The position numbers and the translations under genes were made by a program. The notes under the pieces are model-generated. The model had not been told where the DNA came from. It did no database searches and saw only the letters and a list, made by a program, of their open reading frames with translations. From the NCBI RefSeq assembly GCF_963259705.1, contig NC_081840.1, positions 3,337,562 to 3,401,561 of the forward strand: a stretch of DNA of 64,000 nucleotides. The letters are read 5' to 3'. This DNA is from Myotis daubentonii. Lineage: Eukaryota > Chordata > Mammalia > Chiroptera > Vespertilionidae. This document shows, one piece after another, positions 1 to 16,222 of this stretch (position 1 is its first letter; each line of letters starts with the position of its first letter).

Positions 1-117
1 CCAAGGCACACCCTGAGTGGGGACTGAACTTGCAATCTAGACATGTGCCCTGATCAGAAATGGAACCTTCCAGTGGACGGGGCAATACTCCAACCAAATG
101 AGCCACACAGGCCAGCC
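1..117 (-). repeat. Ves SINE, partial, cut by window edge
   Basis: The sequence matches the tRNA-related head of a Ves SINE in reverse orientation: a cacaccctgagtgggg block, then catgtgccctgatcag, ending in gagccacacaggccag. The A-box end is at the right. The copy is diverged, and the rest lies outside the window. Confidence 0.75.
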
Positions 118-1599
118 TGGACTGTCTTTTAAAATATATGAATTTGCAATAAAATAAGTTATTATTGGCATAGTAACTGTGAATACTTATTTTAGGTATT
201 TGATTTCACTAGGAAACAAGAGAAGATATAGGAAAAAAGCCAGAATGTTGTTTAAGGTGTAAGATTAATAATTTATAATTTCAACAAGTACATATGTATA
301 AAATACTTTAGCCTTAAAATGTTTTAAAAACTAAAAATAGTGAACTATAAGTCTTGGTCCAGAGTTACTTAAAGATGGAATAGCATGGATTTTTTCAAAG
401 AATTAAATTTTCACTCATATGAGCTATGATCTACCCAGGTAAAATATTAATGTATGAAATAGGAAACCTACTTACAAGATACTTTTTAGGGGGTAAATAG
501 TTATTAAGTAATAATAGCAACTAAATTAAATGTTCTTAGGAGTTTTTAAATAGGGTTTAATTCATTTGGAGCACAATTTTATACTTAAATTTATTATTGG
601 GAATAGATAAATTTTAAATTTGGGGAAATGTTAATTGCTGTTACATTAATACTTGAAAGTGTCTCTGAGGGCATCTGAGTGCCTGAAGCCTGACAGAATG
701 AAATAGGGGATTACATTTTATTTTTTTGAACAGCAACAAAATAGTCTAAATTTAGTACTACTTGGTCTTTATGCTCTGATAGGGATTTGAGGAACTGAAC
801 ACCAATTCCGGTTTTTAAGACTTATACTGAGTTGGGATTCTGCTCTTAGTTTCTTCCATGGGCGAGTCTTTGTTTTATAAATAAGTTCCTGATGGCAAGT
901 TATTTATGTTAAACTAAACTATTGTATTTTGTATCTACCACTTTAAATTTGCTTAAATGTGGCTGAGTAAAGGACATTTAACCTCAGCATAAATATTTAT
1001 CAGTTATTCAACACTCGCCGCTTTGTTGAAATAAATGCATTTGTATTTAAACAATGTACAGAGTAGAGACCCTCCCCCCAACTCATCAAGAACCAGTCGA
1101 ACTCTAAACTTCAAACATTAACCTTTGAATTGCCAACAAAATATGTTTAAATGATTTGTATATTTGCCTTAGTAAATAGAGAACATTGTACATTTTAGAT
1201 TTTGTTGAAGACTCAGATGGTCATTAAGAATATCCATTTTAATAGTGTGGTAAAGTGATTTAGAGATGGCGTGTTTTGTCCCTAAGCTAGGTGAACCCAG
1301 ACAATTTTGCTTTTTTTGAGTTTTTATGTATGCTTGCTTTTTATACTTTGTTGTCTCTTGTTATAAGTTGTTATACTTTGTCAGAGAGCTATCTGCTTTT
1401 CCCTGTTTTTGTTTTTTAAATCTGCTCATCTTCAATTTCCTAGGGAACTGGAAATCAGGTGACTGATCTTGTTAGGATTTGTTTGATTGAATAAAACTTA
1501 GGGCTCCTGAGAGTAGGGTTCTGTGTGCACATAATGCATGAGCTTTGGGAAGTGCTTCCATGTGACTGACTGACTGGGCATCTGTGCTTGTTCTATATA

Positions 1600-1919
1600 C
1601 AGTTGACCCTTGAGAAATGCAGGGGTTGGGGCACTAAAACCCCCCTGCAGGTGAAGCCTTTGTGTAACTTTGGCTCCCCAAAGACCTAACTACTAATACT
1701 GTGCTGTTGACTAGAAACGCTATTGTTAACATAAATAATTGAGAGACAATTTGTATGTTATATAAGTATTGCATCCTTTGTCCTTAAAATAAAGTAAGCT
1801 AGAGAGAAAATGTTATTAAAGTCATAAGGAAACGCATTTACAGTATTTATTGAAAAAAAAATCACATATGAGTGGACCTGTGCAGTTCATACATACCTGT
1901 GTGGTTCAAGGGTCAGCTG
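1600..1919. mobile_element. Non-autonomous Tigger-type (TcMar) DNA element
   Basis: The element has terminal inverted repeats: it begins cagttgacccttga and ends tcaagggtcagctg. It sits between TA dinucleotides (1598-1599 and 1920-1921), the target duplication expected for Tc1/mariner transposons. The interior, including a stretch around ctagagagaaaatgttatt, matches the old mammalian Tigger-derived MER family. It has no coding capacity. The exact family name needs a RepeatMasker comparison. Confidence 0.8.
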
Positions 1920-2647
1920 TATTGGTTTGCTCCCAACAATGCTGAGCAGGTTAAAATGGGAAAGGAAGTAGTAGTCTGTACGGATTTAGACTGCGTATTC
2001 ACATATCTTGCTGTATGTTTTTGTATGTATATACATCACCCCTGTTTCCATTAATTTATAAGTATTTGAGCTTAACTTTAACTCATTTGAACTTCTCAAG
2101 CCCTCCTCAGGTGTTACCCATTGTACAAGTCTAGGTCTGAGTTCCACAACTATGAAAAATCAGAACTTTTTTCCCCCCCAAATAATTTGTGAGCATAAAT
2201 AATCAAATAGTCTGTTTTAAAGGAGTTTGGTTAAAATAAATGCTTAAACTTGCCAAATCTTCAGTACCCCTTGCCTCTATCTTCGAGGGGTGGGTGGCTA
2301 ATTTGAACTAGGGCTGGTGGTGGTTTCTTTTCTGGGTCTCAGGCATACATTTGCTTCTGGACAGAAATCTTAATCTGTAAAATGGGAAAGATAACAAAAG
2401 GTCCAGCCTTTTGAATGAATAAAGTAATTTAAACCTGATAATGTTAGTTTGCTCTTTGAGGTGAAGTGAGGAGTTTGGCTTGCAGCACCTGTAAAACGAT
2501 TCTGTAGGAGAGTGTATAGGACTGAACTTTCTACTCTTATCAAATGGAATTGTATGAATTATGCTTCAGTTATAGTTTGTTTTAAAAAGTACTTAAAATA
2601 GTTATTTGGTCTTGATGGTATTTTCTAAAAACTTGCTTTTTCTCTAA

Positions 2648-2900
2648 TTTTTTTTTTTTTAATCCTCATTCAAGGATACTTTTCCATTGATTTTTAGAGA
2701 GAGTGGGGGAGGGAGGGAAAGGCAGAGAGAAACATTGATGTGTTTTTCTCACATCAATTGGTTGCCTTCTGCATGTGCCCTGACCAGAGTCCGGGCTGGG
2801 GAGGAGCCTGCAACTGAGGTACATGCCCTTGACAGGAACTGAATCTGGGACCCTTCAGTCTGCAGGCCAACGCTCTATCCACTGAACCAAACTGGCTAGG
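2648..2900 (-). repeat. Ves SINE (older subfamily)
   Basis: A T-rich tail is followed by aatcctcattcaaggatac, a GA-rich block and the tRNA-derived head in reverse, with cctgaccagag and ending ccactgaaccaaactggctaggg. The aatcctca...ccattgattttta tail variant differs from the commoner ttattgatttcagag type and recurs at 15827 and 31978. Confidence 0.85.
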
Positions 2901-3546
2901 GTGCTTTTTTCTCTTAATTTCAATGGCATTGGAATCTGCATAGAAATCAAATTTCCTCAATCCTCTCACCTTAGTGATGTCTGTTTCTTTGTTACAGAAA
3001 TGTATGCTGTTACTTGAAAAAGTCATGAGGCCTAACTTCAGTATTAATTAACTTGGCTTTGTTTTTGCTACCTTTTATTTGAATTAAGAAGCATGATGTG
3101 TTTGATACTGCTTTTTGAAGATACTGATGCAATATGCAATTTTAGTGATCCTGTTCTTGTGGCTACAACCTTGCTTGGTGCTTTATTTCCATTAAAATAA
3201 TTTTGTTCTAATGCACTGTATTTTAGTGAGCAGCTTTTTATAGGTAAAGTGCTCCACTGTAGTCATTGAACCAAATTATCAGTTAGTGTTTATTCAGCAT
3301 TCTTGAATTAAGCTGCTTTTTGGGTAATTATTTATAAAATAATGTTACAGAAGTATTAAACTTGCCAGTGGTTATAGCAACTTGGAAATTTAGCTTTTAT
3401 TATTTTATGTACATTTTGAGATTGCAATTTCCCCCTTGCTAAGTTGATGCTGATACATAACTCATGAAGCTTATTATCTTATGGTGTTAATATCCAGCAC
3501 AAAGCACTTAAATAAAATAAATAGCATGTTGTCTTTATCTTCAAAG

Positions 3547-3600
3547 GCATTATATTGTACTTCTAGCAAGTGCACCAACAGAAAAACAACGCCTAGAATG
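3547..3600 (+). CDS. PAPOLA: PAPOLA exon (54 bp), RNA-binding domain segment
   Basis: A short exon encoding HYIVLLASAPTEKQRLEW. The acceptor is tatcttcaaag and the donor gtaagt at 3601. The first base completes a Lys codon begun upstream; the last two bases (tg) complete Trp with the g at 4128. The peptide matches the PAPOLA segment just after the catalytic core, at the start of the RNA-binding domain. Confidence 0.93.
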
Positions 3601-4248
<648 letters not shown>

Positions 4249-4321
4249 TAAGCAGTCTTCTATTTTAATTTTCTCTTCCCATTTTTAATTTTTACTCAGA
4301 GAAGTATTATAGGCAACTTTT

Positions 4322-6198
4322 TTTTTTAATTAAATCTTTATTGTTCAGATTATTACATTTGTTCCTCTTTTTTTCCCCCCCATAACTCCCCTCCTCCCAG
4401 TTCCCGCCCCACCCTCCGCCCTCACTCCCCACCCACTGTCCTCATCCATAGGTGCACGATTTTTGTCCAGTCTCTTCCCACATCTCCCACACCCCTTTCC
4501 CACCCAAGAATAGTCAGTCCATTCCCTTTCTATGTCCCTGATTCTATTATAATCAACAGTTCATTCTGTTCATCAGATTATTTATTCACTTGATTCTTAG
4601 ATTCACTTGTTGATAGATGCATATTTGTTGTTCATAATTTGTATATTTACCTTTTTCTTCTTCTTCCTCTTCTTAAAGGATACCTTTCAGCATTTCATAT
4701 AATCCTGGTTTGGTGGTGATGAACTCCTTTAGCTTTTCCTTATCTGTGAAGCTCTTTATCTGACCTTCAATTCTGAATGATAGCTTTGCTGGATAAAGTA
4801 ATCTTGGTTGTAGGTTCTTGGTATTCATCACTTTGAATATTTCTTGCCACTCCCTTCTGGCCTGCAAAGTTTCTGTTGAGAAATCAGCTGACAGTCGTAT
4901 GGGTATTCCCTTGTAGGTAACTGAGTTTCTTTCTCTTGCTGTTTTTAAGATTCTCTCTTTGTCTTTTGCTCTTGGCATTTTAATTATGATGTGTCTTGGT
5001 GTGGTCCTCTTTGGATTCCTTTTGTTTGGGGTTCTCCGCGCATTTCTTTCACCAGGTGGGGGAAGTTTTCTGTCATTATTTCTTCAAATAGGTTTTCAAT
5101 ATCTTGCTCTCTCTCATCTTCTGGCACCCCTATAATTCTGATGTTGGTACGCTTGAAGCTGTCCCAGAGGCTCCTTACACTATCCTCGCATTTTTGGATT
5201 CTTTTTTCATTTTGCTTTTCCGGTTGGATGTTTTTTGCTTCCTCGCATTTCAAATCATTGACTTGATTCTTGCGCTCCTCTGGTCTGCTGTTGGGCGTCT
5301 GTATAATATTCGTTATTTCAGCTTAATTTCTAGTTGGTTCCCCAATATAAGATCGAGGGTCTTATTAGTTTTCGTGTAGATCTCATTAAGTTTATCGGCA
5401 GCTTCTAAACAGTTCTTGAGAGACCTTAAAAGTGTGGTTCTGAACTCTCTTTCTTCCATTGACAATTTTGTCCTGTTTCTTTGTCTCCGCATTTTGTTAT
5501 GCTTCCTTGGTGCACCCCCTAGTGGTCTTTGTTCGCAGTCTTATAGATAAATCTTGATTGTTGTAGCTAATTCCAGGGAGGGTTTGACCTCCAGGCCAAG
5601 TGGCTATGAGAATCAGCTATGAGTGTCAGCAGTGAGAGAACTTCTGTCCTCTAGGGAGGTGCTAATCTAGCCTTTGCCTGAGGCTATCCGGCAAATGCCT
5701 CTGTGCAGGGCTTGGGTGGGGTGGGTCGCACAGGATCAACAGGGTGGGCCGGAGAGAGCAGTTATGGCGGCTCTCAGTCCTGTCCCCAGGGGCTCTGCCT
5801 CTCTGAGTCCCAGCACCTGCTGCAAACCTCGGAGAGAAAGCTGCACTCGCTCTGACCGAAGCCAGACAGTCCCGCTTCTCCCGTTTGAGTCTGGGTCCCT
5901 AAAGACTCGCCCGGATCTGGAGCTCAGAGTCTGCGACTCCCTCCCGATTGAAAACGCCAACCGCGCCCTCCGCCACCAGCCCGCTCCGCGCACTCCGCAC
6001 CTCAGAATTTGACTTCAGCACTGCGCCTCCTCTGAGTGTCCATGTGCGTTTCTCTTTCCTCCTAGTTGTAGGACTTCCACTCAGCCAGCGTTCCTGTGGT
6101 TCTGGGTGATGTCCCTTCCGTTTTTTGGTTTCACTTTTGAAGTAGTTGTTCAAAGCAGCAAACTCCGGCGTTAACCTATGCCGCCATCTTGGTTCTCC
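4322..6198 (-). mobile_element. Half-L1 (HAL1-type) retrotransposon, ORF2-less, copy 1
   Basis: On the minus strand it runs from a GC-rich L1 5' UTR, whose first bases contain the YY1-like word caagatggcgg, through a decayed ORF1 (5492 to 4673), straight into an L1-type 3' UTR ending caataaagatttaatt plus A tail. ORF2 (endonuclease and reverse transcriptase) is wholly missing, so it must have moved with L1 enzymes in trans. A 14-bp target duplication (tataggcaactttt) at 4308-4321 and 6199-6212 shows a full-length insertion. Compared with copy 2 (59683-61616), ORF1 has lost about 10 bp near 5323 and about 20 bp near 5040, which break the frame. It lies antisense in a PAPOLA intron. Confidence 0.88.
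4673..5492 (-). pseudogene. L1 ORF1 remnant in half-L1 copy 1
   Basis: Remnant of an L1 ORF1 protein, the RNA-binding trimer that packages L1 RNA. The pieces include an RRM-like stretch (TNIRIIGVPEDEREQDIENL) and a C-terminal domain with REWQEIFKVMNTKNLQPR and the ending EMLKGIL. Two short deletions shift the frame, and a stop follows the start region, so no full protein is made. The homologous frame at 60055-60906 is less damaged. Confidence 0.85.
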
Positions 6199-6852
6199 TA
6201 TAGGCAACTTTTAATAACTGGAGTCACTTTTATTTATTGATTATATGTAGCTCAAAACCAATTTGAGATTTACAGTTTAGGTTTTCCTGATCAGATCTGA
6301 AGAGAAAAATTATTCCTAGAGAAAAACTACCACTGAAATACATTGTTTTCTCTGATAATTGTAATGATTAGGTGCCTATTAGTGAATTAGAGTTCATGTT
6401 ATGCAAGTCTGCCCTTTAGCACTCCTCTTTAACATCTTTCTTGTCCTGTTTTGTGCAGTGGTTGTCAGAATAGCTATTATAGCAAACATCAGTCTTTGCA
6501 TTTTATCTTAATTTTTAAAAGAGAATTTACTTGGATTTGACTTTGTAAAAATCTGACTTGTATTCTGGAACATTGAGAAGATAGGATAAAAGGAGGCTCA
6601 CTTCATATTTAAGGGTCTTTCATGGGTTAATTTCTGGTTTGATGAGATTCTATATGTATTTTGTTGCATTTTGGAGAGTGAAGTGAGTTTTCATAAAAAG
6701 CTTTTTAAAAAAGGGATTAAAGACTGAAAATACAAATAAGTGGATCATTTAAGGTTGTGCTTGTAATAGAATAGCTGTTATTCTGATTGCTTGTACAGAT
6801 TATTTCCTTTGCAGTCATGTAAAAGAGTATGATTTGAGCTTTGTACACTTTT

Positions 6853-7043
6853 TACAGAGAGGAAGAGAGAGGGATAGAGAGTTAGAAACATCGATGAGAG
6901 AGAAACATCGATCAGCTGCCTCCTGCACACTCCCTACTGGGGATGTGCCCACAACCAAGTTATATGCCCTTGACCGGAATCAAACCTGGGACCCTTGAGT
7001 CCACAGGCTGACACTCTATCCACTGAGCCAAACCTGTTAGGGC
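6853..7043 (-). repeat. Ves SINE
   Basis: Reverse-orientation Ves SINE: ttttacagagaggaagagag, aacatcgatgagagag, a tRNA-like body with gaatcaaacctgggaccc and the end gccaaacctgttagggc. The T-rich tail is short. Confidence 0.88.
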
Positions 7044-7550
7044 TGTTGCTGCAGTCTTAATTATTGAAAGACTGCATGCTCCATTCAGTAGATATGTCAT
7101 TAAATGTTCAAAGGTACGAAATACTCTTGTTCCAGTTACTATGTGTAGTCAGTCAATTTCTGTTCATGTGGCCTTTTCAATTAAGTTTTAGTTAAATTTT
7201 TATTTCAAGGATATCCTTTGTTTCACGTTTTTCTACAATATGTTAATTTCGTTCCTTTGTTGGTTTGAACATAATTTTTTTTTTGTTTCCAATGTCTCTG
7301 GTACTTTAGGATCATCATTAAGAAAATTGGCTATCAGTACATAGATAATACAAGTATTTTTGTCCTAGTGCTCTGATGGTGTATATATTAATAGAAATGT
7401 AGAGGACGTGTTTCAGGGGAGGACTTTGAGTTTTAATGGAGTTTGGGCTTAGAACTTTACTGAATTTGCTTATACATTTATATTTCAAGTCTTTCCATAT
7501 ACCTCAGGTTGTCAATCACTTTGATAACTATTTTTATGAAAGCTTGGTAA

Positions 7551-7772
<222 letters not shown>

Positions 7773-8446
7773 TAAAATTTCCTGGGGCTAGCGAACACTA
7801 ATCATAAAAATAATCTTAATTTTTTTGGATTAATTATTAGTTTCTGTTTTCTAATATATAAATGATTGTTTTTTCTATTATGTTAGACCTAAAGTTAAGT
7901 CAAACCATTTTAAATTTGATTTGTTCACAACTACTTATTAGAAGCCACCTGAATATTTGATTGTCTAAAAGATCAAGTCTGGTCCTGACTGCCTTAATGA
8001 TCTTGCACCGTAGGAATTTCTGAAGCTAAACTTGTGGTAACCTTGAGGAAATTTATTCTCTATGTCAAATATAGACTCAAGTGTTTATTCATGGGTGAGG
8101 GAGAGGGTGATGAGAGCTGCATTTCAGATTGACCTGTACCTGAGATATAATACAGTATATAGGTTAAAGATAGAGTGGACAGAGCTAAGACTGTATAAAT
8201 GCACAGCTTTTCAAGAGAGTGGTGAGTATGTATAGAGACGATGATGAATGACGTCTTTTTTAGGGACCAATTTTTCTTTCCAAACAACCTCCCCACCCCC
8301 ATTTAAAAAACTCCAGCGTGTGTCGTTTTCACTGTCCTCAATAAAGAGTCCCCCCCAAGGACATTCAGATTTAACATCAAACTTTTTTTTACATCCTTAG
8401 AGAAGGAGAGAAAACAATTTTTCGAAATGTAAAGGAAAAATAAAGG

Positions 8447-9410
8447 GAAAAGAATATGTATTTCAGTATGCAAATGCCTAGGTACAGTGACTAGAAAGAA
8501 GATACACTGTACTCAGCTGATGACACCTATGTGTAGAGTCACTTGCAGTGTGACATCTGTGAATTCCTACTGATCCAGGTGTTACCTGTTGTGATTCAGA
8601 GACCAGCAGCATTGCAATTGGTGACACAATAAACGCTAATGTTTTAAATTCAACAAAAGGTGATCTCTTGATATATGTGGTAGTTGCATTCCTGGAAAAT
8701 TCAGATTAAAAATCCTTTTTTCTTGGTAAAATTGAGTTGAGTTCTTGCTTCAGATAAGTATGTTTTTTATCTTTAGGAATGTAAGTAGGACATGGTCCAA
8801 TTCTTTATTGTGAGGAACTCTCCACATTGAAGCATATTTAGTGTCCATATCAAGTAATAACCCTTAATTATTGTGACAACAAAAGCACTCATACAGGCTT
8901 TTAGGATATGATTTGGAGGGTGCTGATGACTCTCTCTGCTGAGCACCACAGACGTGTGTTTTTCCAAAGTAAAAATTCTGATGTCACCTTAAACCATTTG
9001 TGAACTAACAAATCATGTAGAGATAATTGAATAAGAAAATTTGTTTTGTATCTAAGTTGAGCTCTTTATCAAAGATTGTATTAGTGAACTTATCTATTAT
9101 TTGAAGCAAGAACTCAACTCAATTTTACCAAAAAAAGAGGATTTTTAATCTGAATTTTCCAGGATTGCAGCTACCACATATATCAAGAGATCACCTTTTG
9201 CCCAATTTAAAACATTAACTTTTATTATGTCACCAATTGCAATGCTGCTGGTCTCTGAATCACAACAGGTAACACCTGGATCAGTAGGAATTCACAGATG
9301 TCACACTGCTAGTGATTCTACACATACGTGTCATCAGCTGAGTACAGTGTATCTTCTAGTCACTGTACCTAGGCATTTGCATACTGAAATACATATCCTT
9401 TTCAAAATTT
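8447..9410. repeat. Long inverted repeat, ~300-bp arms, MER20-like spacer
   Basis: The left arm (about 8447-8757) and the right arm (about 9103-9410) are reverse complements over roughly 300 bp with only scattered differences. Shared words include gtgttacctgttgtgattca and its complement, and ttgagttgagttcttgcttc and its complement. The ~345-bp spacer resembles a diverged MER20-type hAT fossil in reverse (word attgtgacaacaaaagcac). The arms belong to no family I recognise. Transcribed within PAPOLA pre-mRNA, they could fold into a long duplex. Confidence 0.85.
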
Positions 9411-9494
9411 TCAAGGCACTTTCAGGTATTTTTGGGTAGCAAATATTTAGTTGTCCTATATCTTGAAAATTTTAATAGAATACTTTCTGAAGTT

Positions 9495-9715
9495 TTTTAA
9501 AAATAAGTATTTTATTGATTTTTTTTTTACAGAGAGGAAGGGAGAGAAATAGTTAGAAACATCGATGAGAGAGAAACATCTATCAGCTGCCTCCTGCACA
9601 ACCCCTACTGGGGATGTGCCTGCAACCAAGGTACATGCCCTTGACCAGAATCGAACCTGGGACCCTTCAGTCCACAGGCCGACGCTCTATCCACTGAGCC
9701 AAACTGGTTAGGGCA
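9495..9715 (-). repeat. Ves SINE
   Basis: Reverse-orientation Ves copy with the tail attttattgattttttttt, GA-rich block, aacatcgatgagagag, the tRNA-like B-box region gaatcgaacctgggaccc and the end gccaaactggttagggc. Confidence 0.9.
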
Positions 9716-10559
9716 AGATTTCTTTTTAACAAAACAAATTTAACTTGTTCAAAACCCAAAATTTTACCTCCACTCTCTTCCAACTTCTCCAAATGTTTTT
9801 TATCTCAAGTTTTAACAAGTGTTTTCTTGTAGTTGTTCAAGCTGAAAATCTTGGAGTCCTCCTCTCTTGTTTTTCTCAGATAGTAAGTCCTTACTTAATG
9901 TCATGGATAGATTCTTGGAAATTGTGACTTTCAGCGAAACGATATGTATAACAAAACCAGTTTTACCATAGGTTAATTGATATAAACATGAGTTAAGTTC
10001 CTACTGCATAGTTCTGGTTTCAAAATCATCACCAAATTTCTAAATAAAGATCCCAAACACTTACAGTGTTGAACATTGACATAAATGTGAGCTATACATA
10101 ACATTTAAGGAAGATTAATAAGAGCAAGTAAGATAATCATTTCCACTTATTCCAATTCAAGGTGATTAGTGGCTGGAGCCTCTCCTGGTAGACAGGACAC
10201 CCTTCTAGTGCAGGGCACACTCACACTCACTGAGACTGGGACAGTTAGACACCCCAGCTCACCTAACTGTACAGCTCTGGGATATGTGGGGAAACCGGAG
10301 TTCCCGGGGGAGACATGAGGAGAAGGTGCAAACTCCACACAGGCTGCGATCCTGGCCAGGAATCAGTCTCCCTGCCCCCCCTTTCCAATCGTATAATGAA
10401 ATGACGTTATTTGAGGAACTGCTGTGTTTGATATAAATCCATTAAAAAAAATTTTTTTTGCCTCTGCTTTCAGAATACATTGCGATTTCTGCTAATTGGT
10501 ATTTCTGCTGCTGTCAGCCTAGTCTAGGTCACACCACTGTGGTTGGATTACTGCTGTTG

Positions 10560-11640
10560 CTATCAGATCCTTGTGCTGCCCTTGCCCACCTTCAGCTCTT
10601 TCAGTCAACATCCAAATCATGCCTCACCTGTTCAAAACCTGTAATGGCTATCCATGCCACTTGGAATAAAAGTCCAAGTCTTTACTGTGGTTTACAAGCC
10701 TTTACCTGATCCGACCTCTCCTTATGTCTGACCTCATTTTTTATTATAAGTTCAGAATTCTTTATCCATCTGTCTTGGGGCCAGAAAGTAATAAAGTTAG
10801 TATCATTCCAGGGCCTGGAGCAACATTTCTAGCTGAAGAATTTCTACAGGGAACTGTTTGATAGTCACAGTAAGCCCTGGTGGAGATCAAACAGCCACAA
10901 ACAGGTCAGGTCAGGGTTCGTTGCCAGACGAGTTTTGGCGCCAATCTTGTGAAAAACTTCTGTGTTGGGTGGGAGATTTTGGGATTTTAGAATTAGATAA
11001 AGGATTACTGATCTCTACTTTTCCTCCTTCCCTGTGGCCTTTTTGTTGTTCCTCGAACATTCCAGGTATGCTCTCCACTCAGGACATTTTGTCCTTGATG
11101 TTTGCTCTTCCTGGAATGCTATTCCACCAGGTACTGTCAGATCACTTCCTCACTCTCATTTAAGTCTTCACTCCATGTAATCTTAGTTTCCAGGCTGAGC
11201 TTCTTTTCTTCCTACTCAGCTTTTCCATAGCACCTATCACCACCTGATATGAAATAGTTGACTTTTGAGCAACACAGGTTTGCATTGAGCCGGTCCACTG
11301 ACACGATAAAGATCACTTGCCACCACACAGTTCAAACCCATGTTCAAGAGTCCACTCCGTGGTTGGGAATCCACGTGTGGAGGGCCAGCTAGAGTTCTCT
11401 TTGTATTTTTGACTTCCTGGGAGGTCACTGCACCTAACCTCTGCGTTCAAAGGATAACTATGTTTTACTTAATTTTTTTTCCTGTTTATTACATTTTTCC
11501 TACTGGAATGTAGAATCTGAAATTATTTTAGCCTCTTATTCCCTGCTATGCCCTGTGTCTAGAGCAGTGTGATACGTATATCCATTCCATAATTATTTGT
11601 TGTTGGACTCAGTGAACGAATTTTTCCATTTTTGGAACCC
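10560..11640 (+). repeat. L2 LINE remnant (3' part), interrupted
   Basis: Diverged L2-like sequence: tggaataaaagtccaagtct, then a tggaatgctattccacca region, then catagcacctatcaccacct, and after the interruption ggaatgtagaatctg and agcagtgtgata. This order matches the 3' end of L2. Part of the middle (about 10745-10990) does not look like L2 and is unexplained. Confidence 0.6.
11255..11461. mobile_element. Degraded Tigger-type element inside L2
   Basis: It starts agttgacttttgagcaacac and ends tctgcgttcaaaggataact, a weakened version of the termini seen at 1600-1919. It breaks the L2 sequence at a TA and is older and shorter than that copy. Confidence 0.6.
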
Positions 11641-12193
11641 TCTGAAACTAAATTATTTGGATTTATTTATTTTCAGCATATTATTTTTGTTCCTGTGACC
11701 TCTGTTATTTGAGTTATTTCTGTAATAGAAAATGTTACTCCTTGTCTTAAAATTTGATCTTGCAGATTCTTGAAAAGGTATTTTTTAGGTATGTTTAAAT
11801 ACGTTTGACTTGTTTTGCTGAATTTGTTACATACTTAGATTAGAATTTAAAATTTTACTGGTAACATTAAAGGGTATGGGCTTAAGAACCTCTTTTTCTC
11901 CAATTCCGCTGTTTCTTAAAGAGTGACTCTTTAAAGTTACCACTTTAAGAGTTTTTACACTGGAAGAATTCATATACTTTGTGTTTTGTTTATTTTTTTT
12001 TTCATTTTGTAAACCTTCTGGTAGAAGGGACTTAGTTAGCTCGGGCAGTGAATTGTCAGAGTAGAGATAGGTTTTCACCTGATGATTTTATACATATGAA
12101 GTATTGATGTATAAAGGATGATCCCTGCTTAGAATAGCCTCTCCTGGATGAGTTGAACTGCGTTATTAAAATGTTTTTTTTTATTTCTCGTAA

Positions 12194-15649
<3,456 letters not shown>

Positions 15650-15750
15650 CAGAAACAGCCCTGCTCCAGCTGTGACAGCAGCATCTGTGACCAACGTCCA
15701 GGCCGCCGAAGTTCCTGCGCCACAAGTGGATTCCAGTGAAAGCTCAGGGG
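15650..15750 (+). CDS. PAPOLA: PAPOLA exon (101 bp), with probable GC splice donor
   Basis: Encodes RNSPAPAVTAASVTNVQAAE, then VPAPQVDSSESSGG. The acceptor is tttaaacag. No GT lies at the position required by the known protein; there the sequence is g|gcaagg. A GC donor at 15751 joined to 16223 gives SSGG-TSSES, the form known from mammals. A GT at 15772 (aca g|gtttga) is in frame and would insert seven residues, KGIGLTG. The exon end given here assumes the GC donor. Confidence 0.85.
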
Positions 15751-15826
15751 GCAAGGGAATTGGTTTGACAGGTTTGAGAGGACTTTACGTTATATGAAGT
15801 TTCAGCTTTTGCTCTTTGTTTTTGTT

Positions 15827-16046
15827 AATCCTCACCCTAGGATATTTTTTCCTTTGAATTTTAAAGAGAGTGGAGAGGAGGGGGAGAGGGAAACATCGAT
15901 GTGAGAGAGACACATTGGTTGGTTGCCTCCCACCTGGGATCATACCTGCAGCCCAGGTAGCTGCCCTTGGTGAGGAATTGAACCCACGACCCTTTGGTAC
16001 ACAGGCTGGCCTGGCCCTCCAACCACTGACCCACACCGGACTCAGC
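15827..16046 (-). repeat. Ves SINE (older subfamily)
   Basis: Reverse copy with the tail variant taatcctcaccctaggatat, gagagtggagaggaggg, ggttgcctcccacctggg, gaattgaacccacgaccc and the end cactgacccacaccgg. It fills about half of the short intron 15751-16222. Confidence 0.85.
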
Positions 16047-16222
16047 CTTTGTTTTGAAAGATGGCTTTTATTTGTTAATTAAGTAGCTTGAATTCAGTTT
16101 TTTAATGCCATTTTAATATTTGCATGTAAAGTTATCAATGATATCAAATCTAGAGAAATAAAGCTTTATTTGTACCTTAATGTTGATGATTTAATTTTTA
16201 TGTATTAATGTTTAATTATTAG

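Larger units (their letters stand above)
1..3546 (+). other. PAPOLA intron (3' part), non-coding
   Basis: AT-rich intronic DNA upstream of the first exon visible in the window. It holds a Ves SINE tail at the left edge, a Tigger-type element (1600-1919) and an older Ves SINE (2648-2900). A short MIR-like stretch near 2325-2410 contains the words CTGTAAAATGGG. I looked for the preceding PAPOLA exon (encoding residues just before the HYIVLLA segment) and did not find it, so it should lie to the left of the window. Confidence 0.8.

Noticed and set aside
1..3546. An additional PAPOLA exon upstream of 3547
   Set aside because: No segment matching the preceding part of the protein with splice sites was found by eye; it probably lies outside the window.
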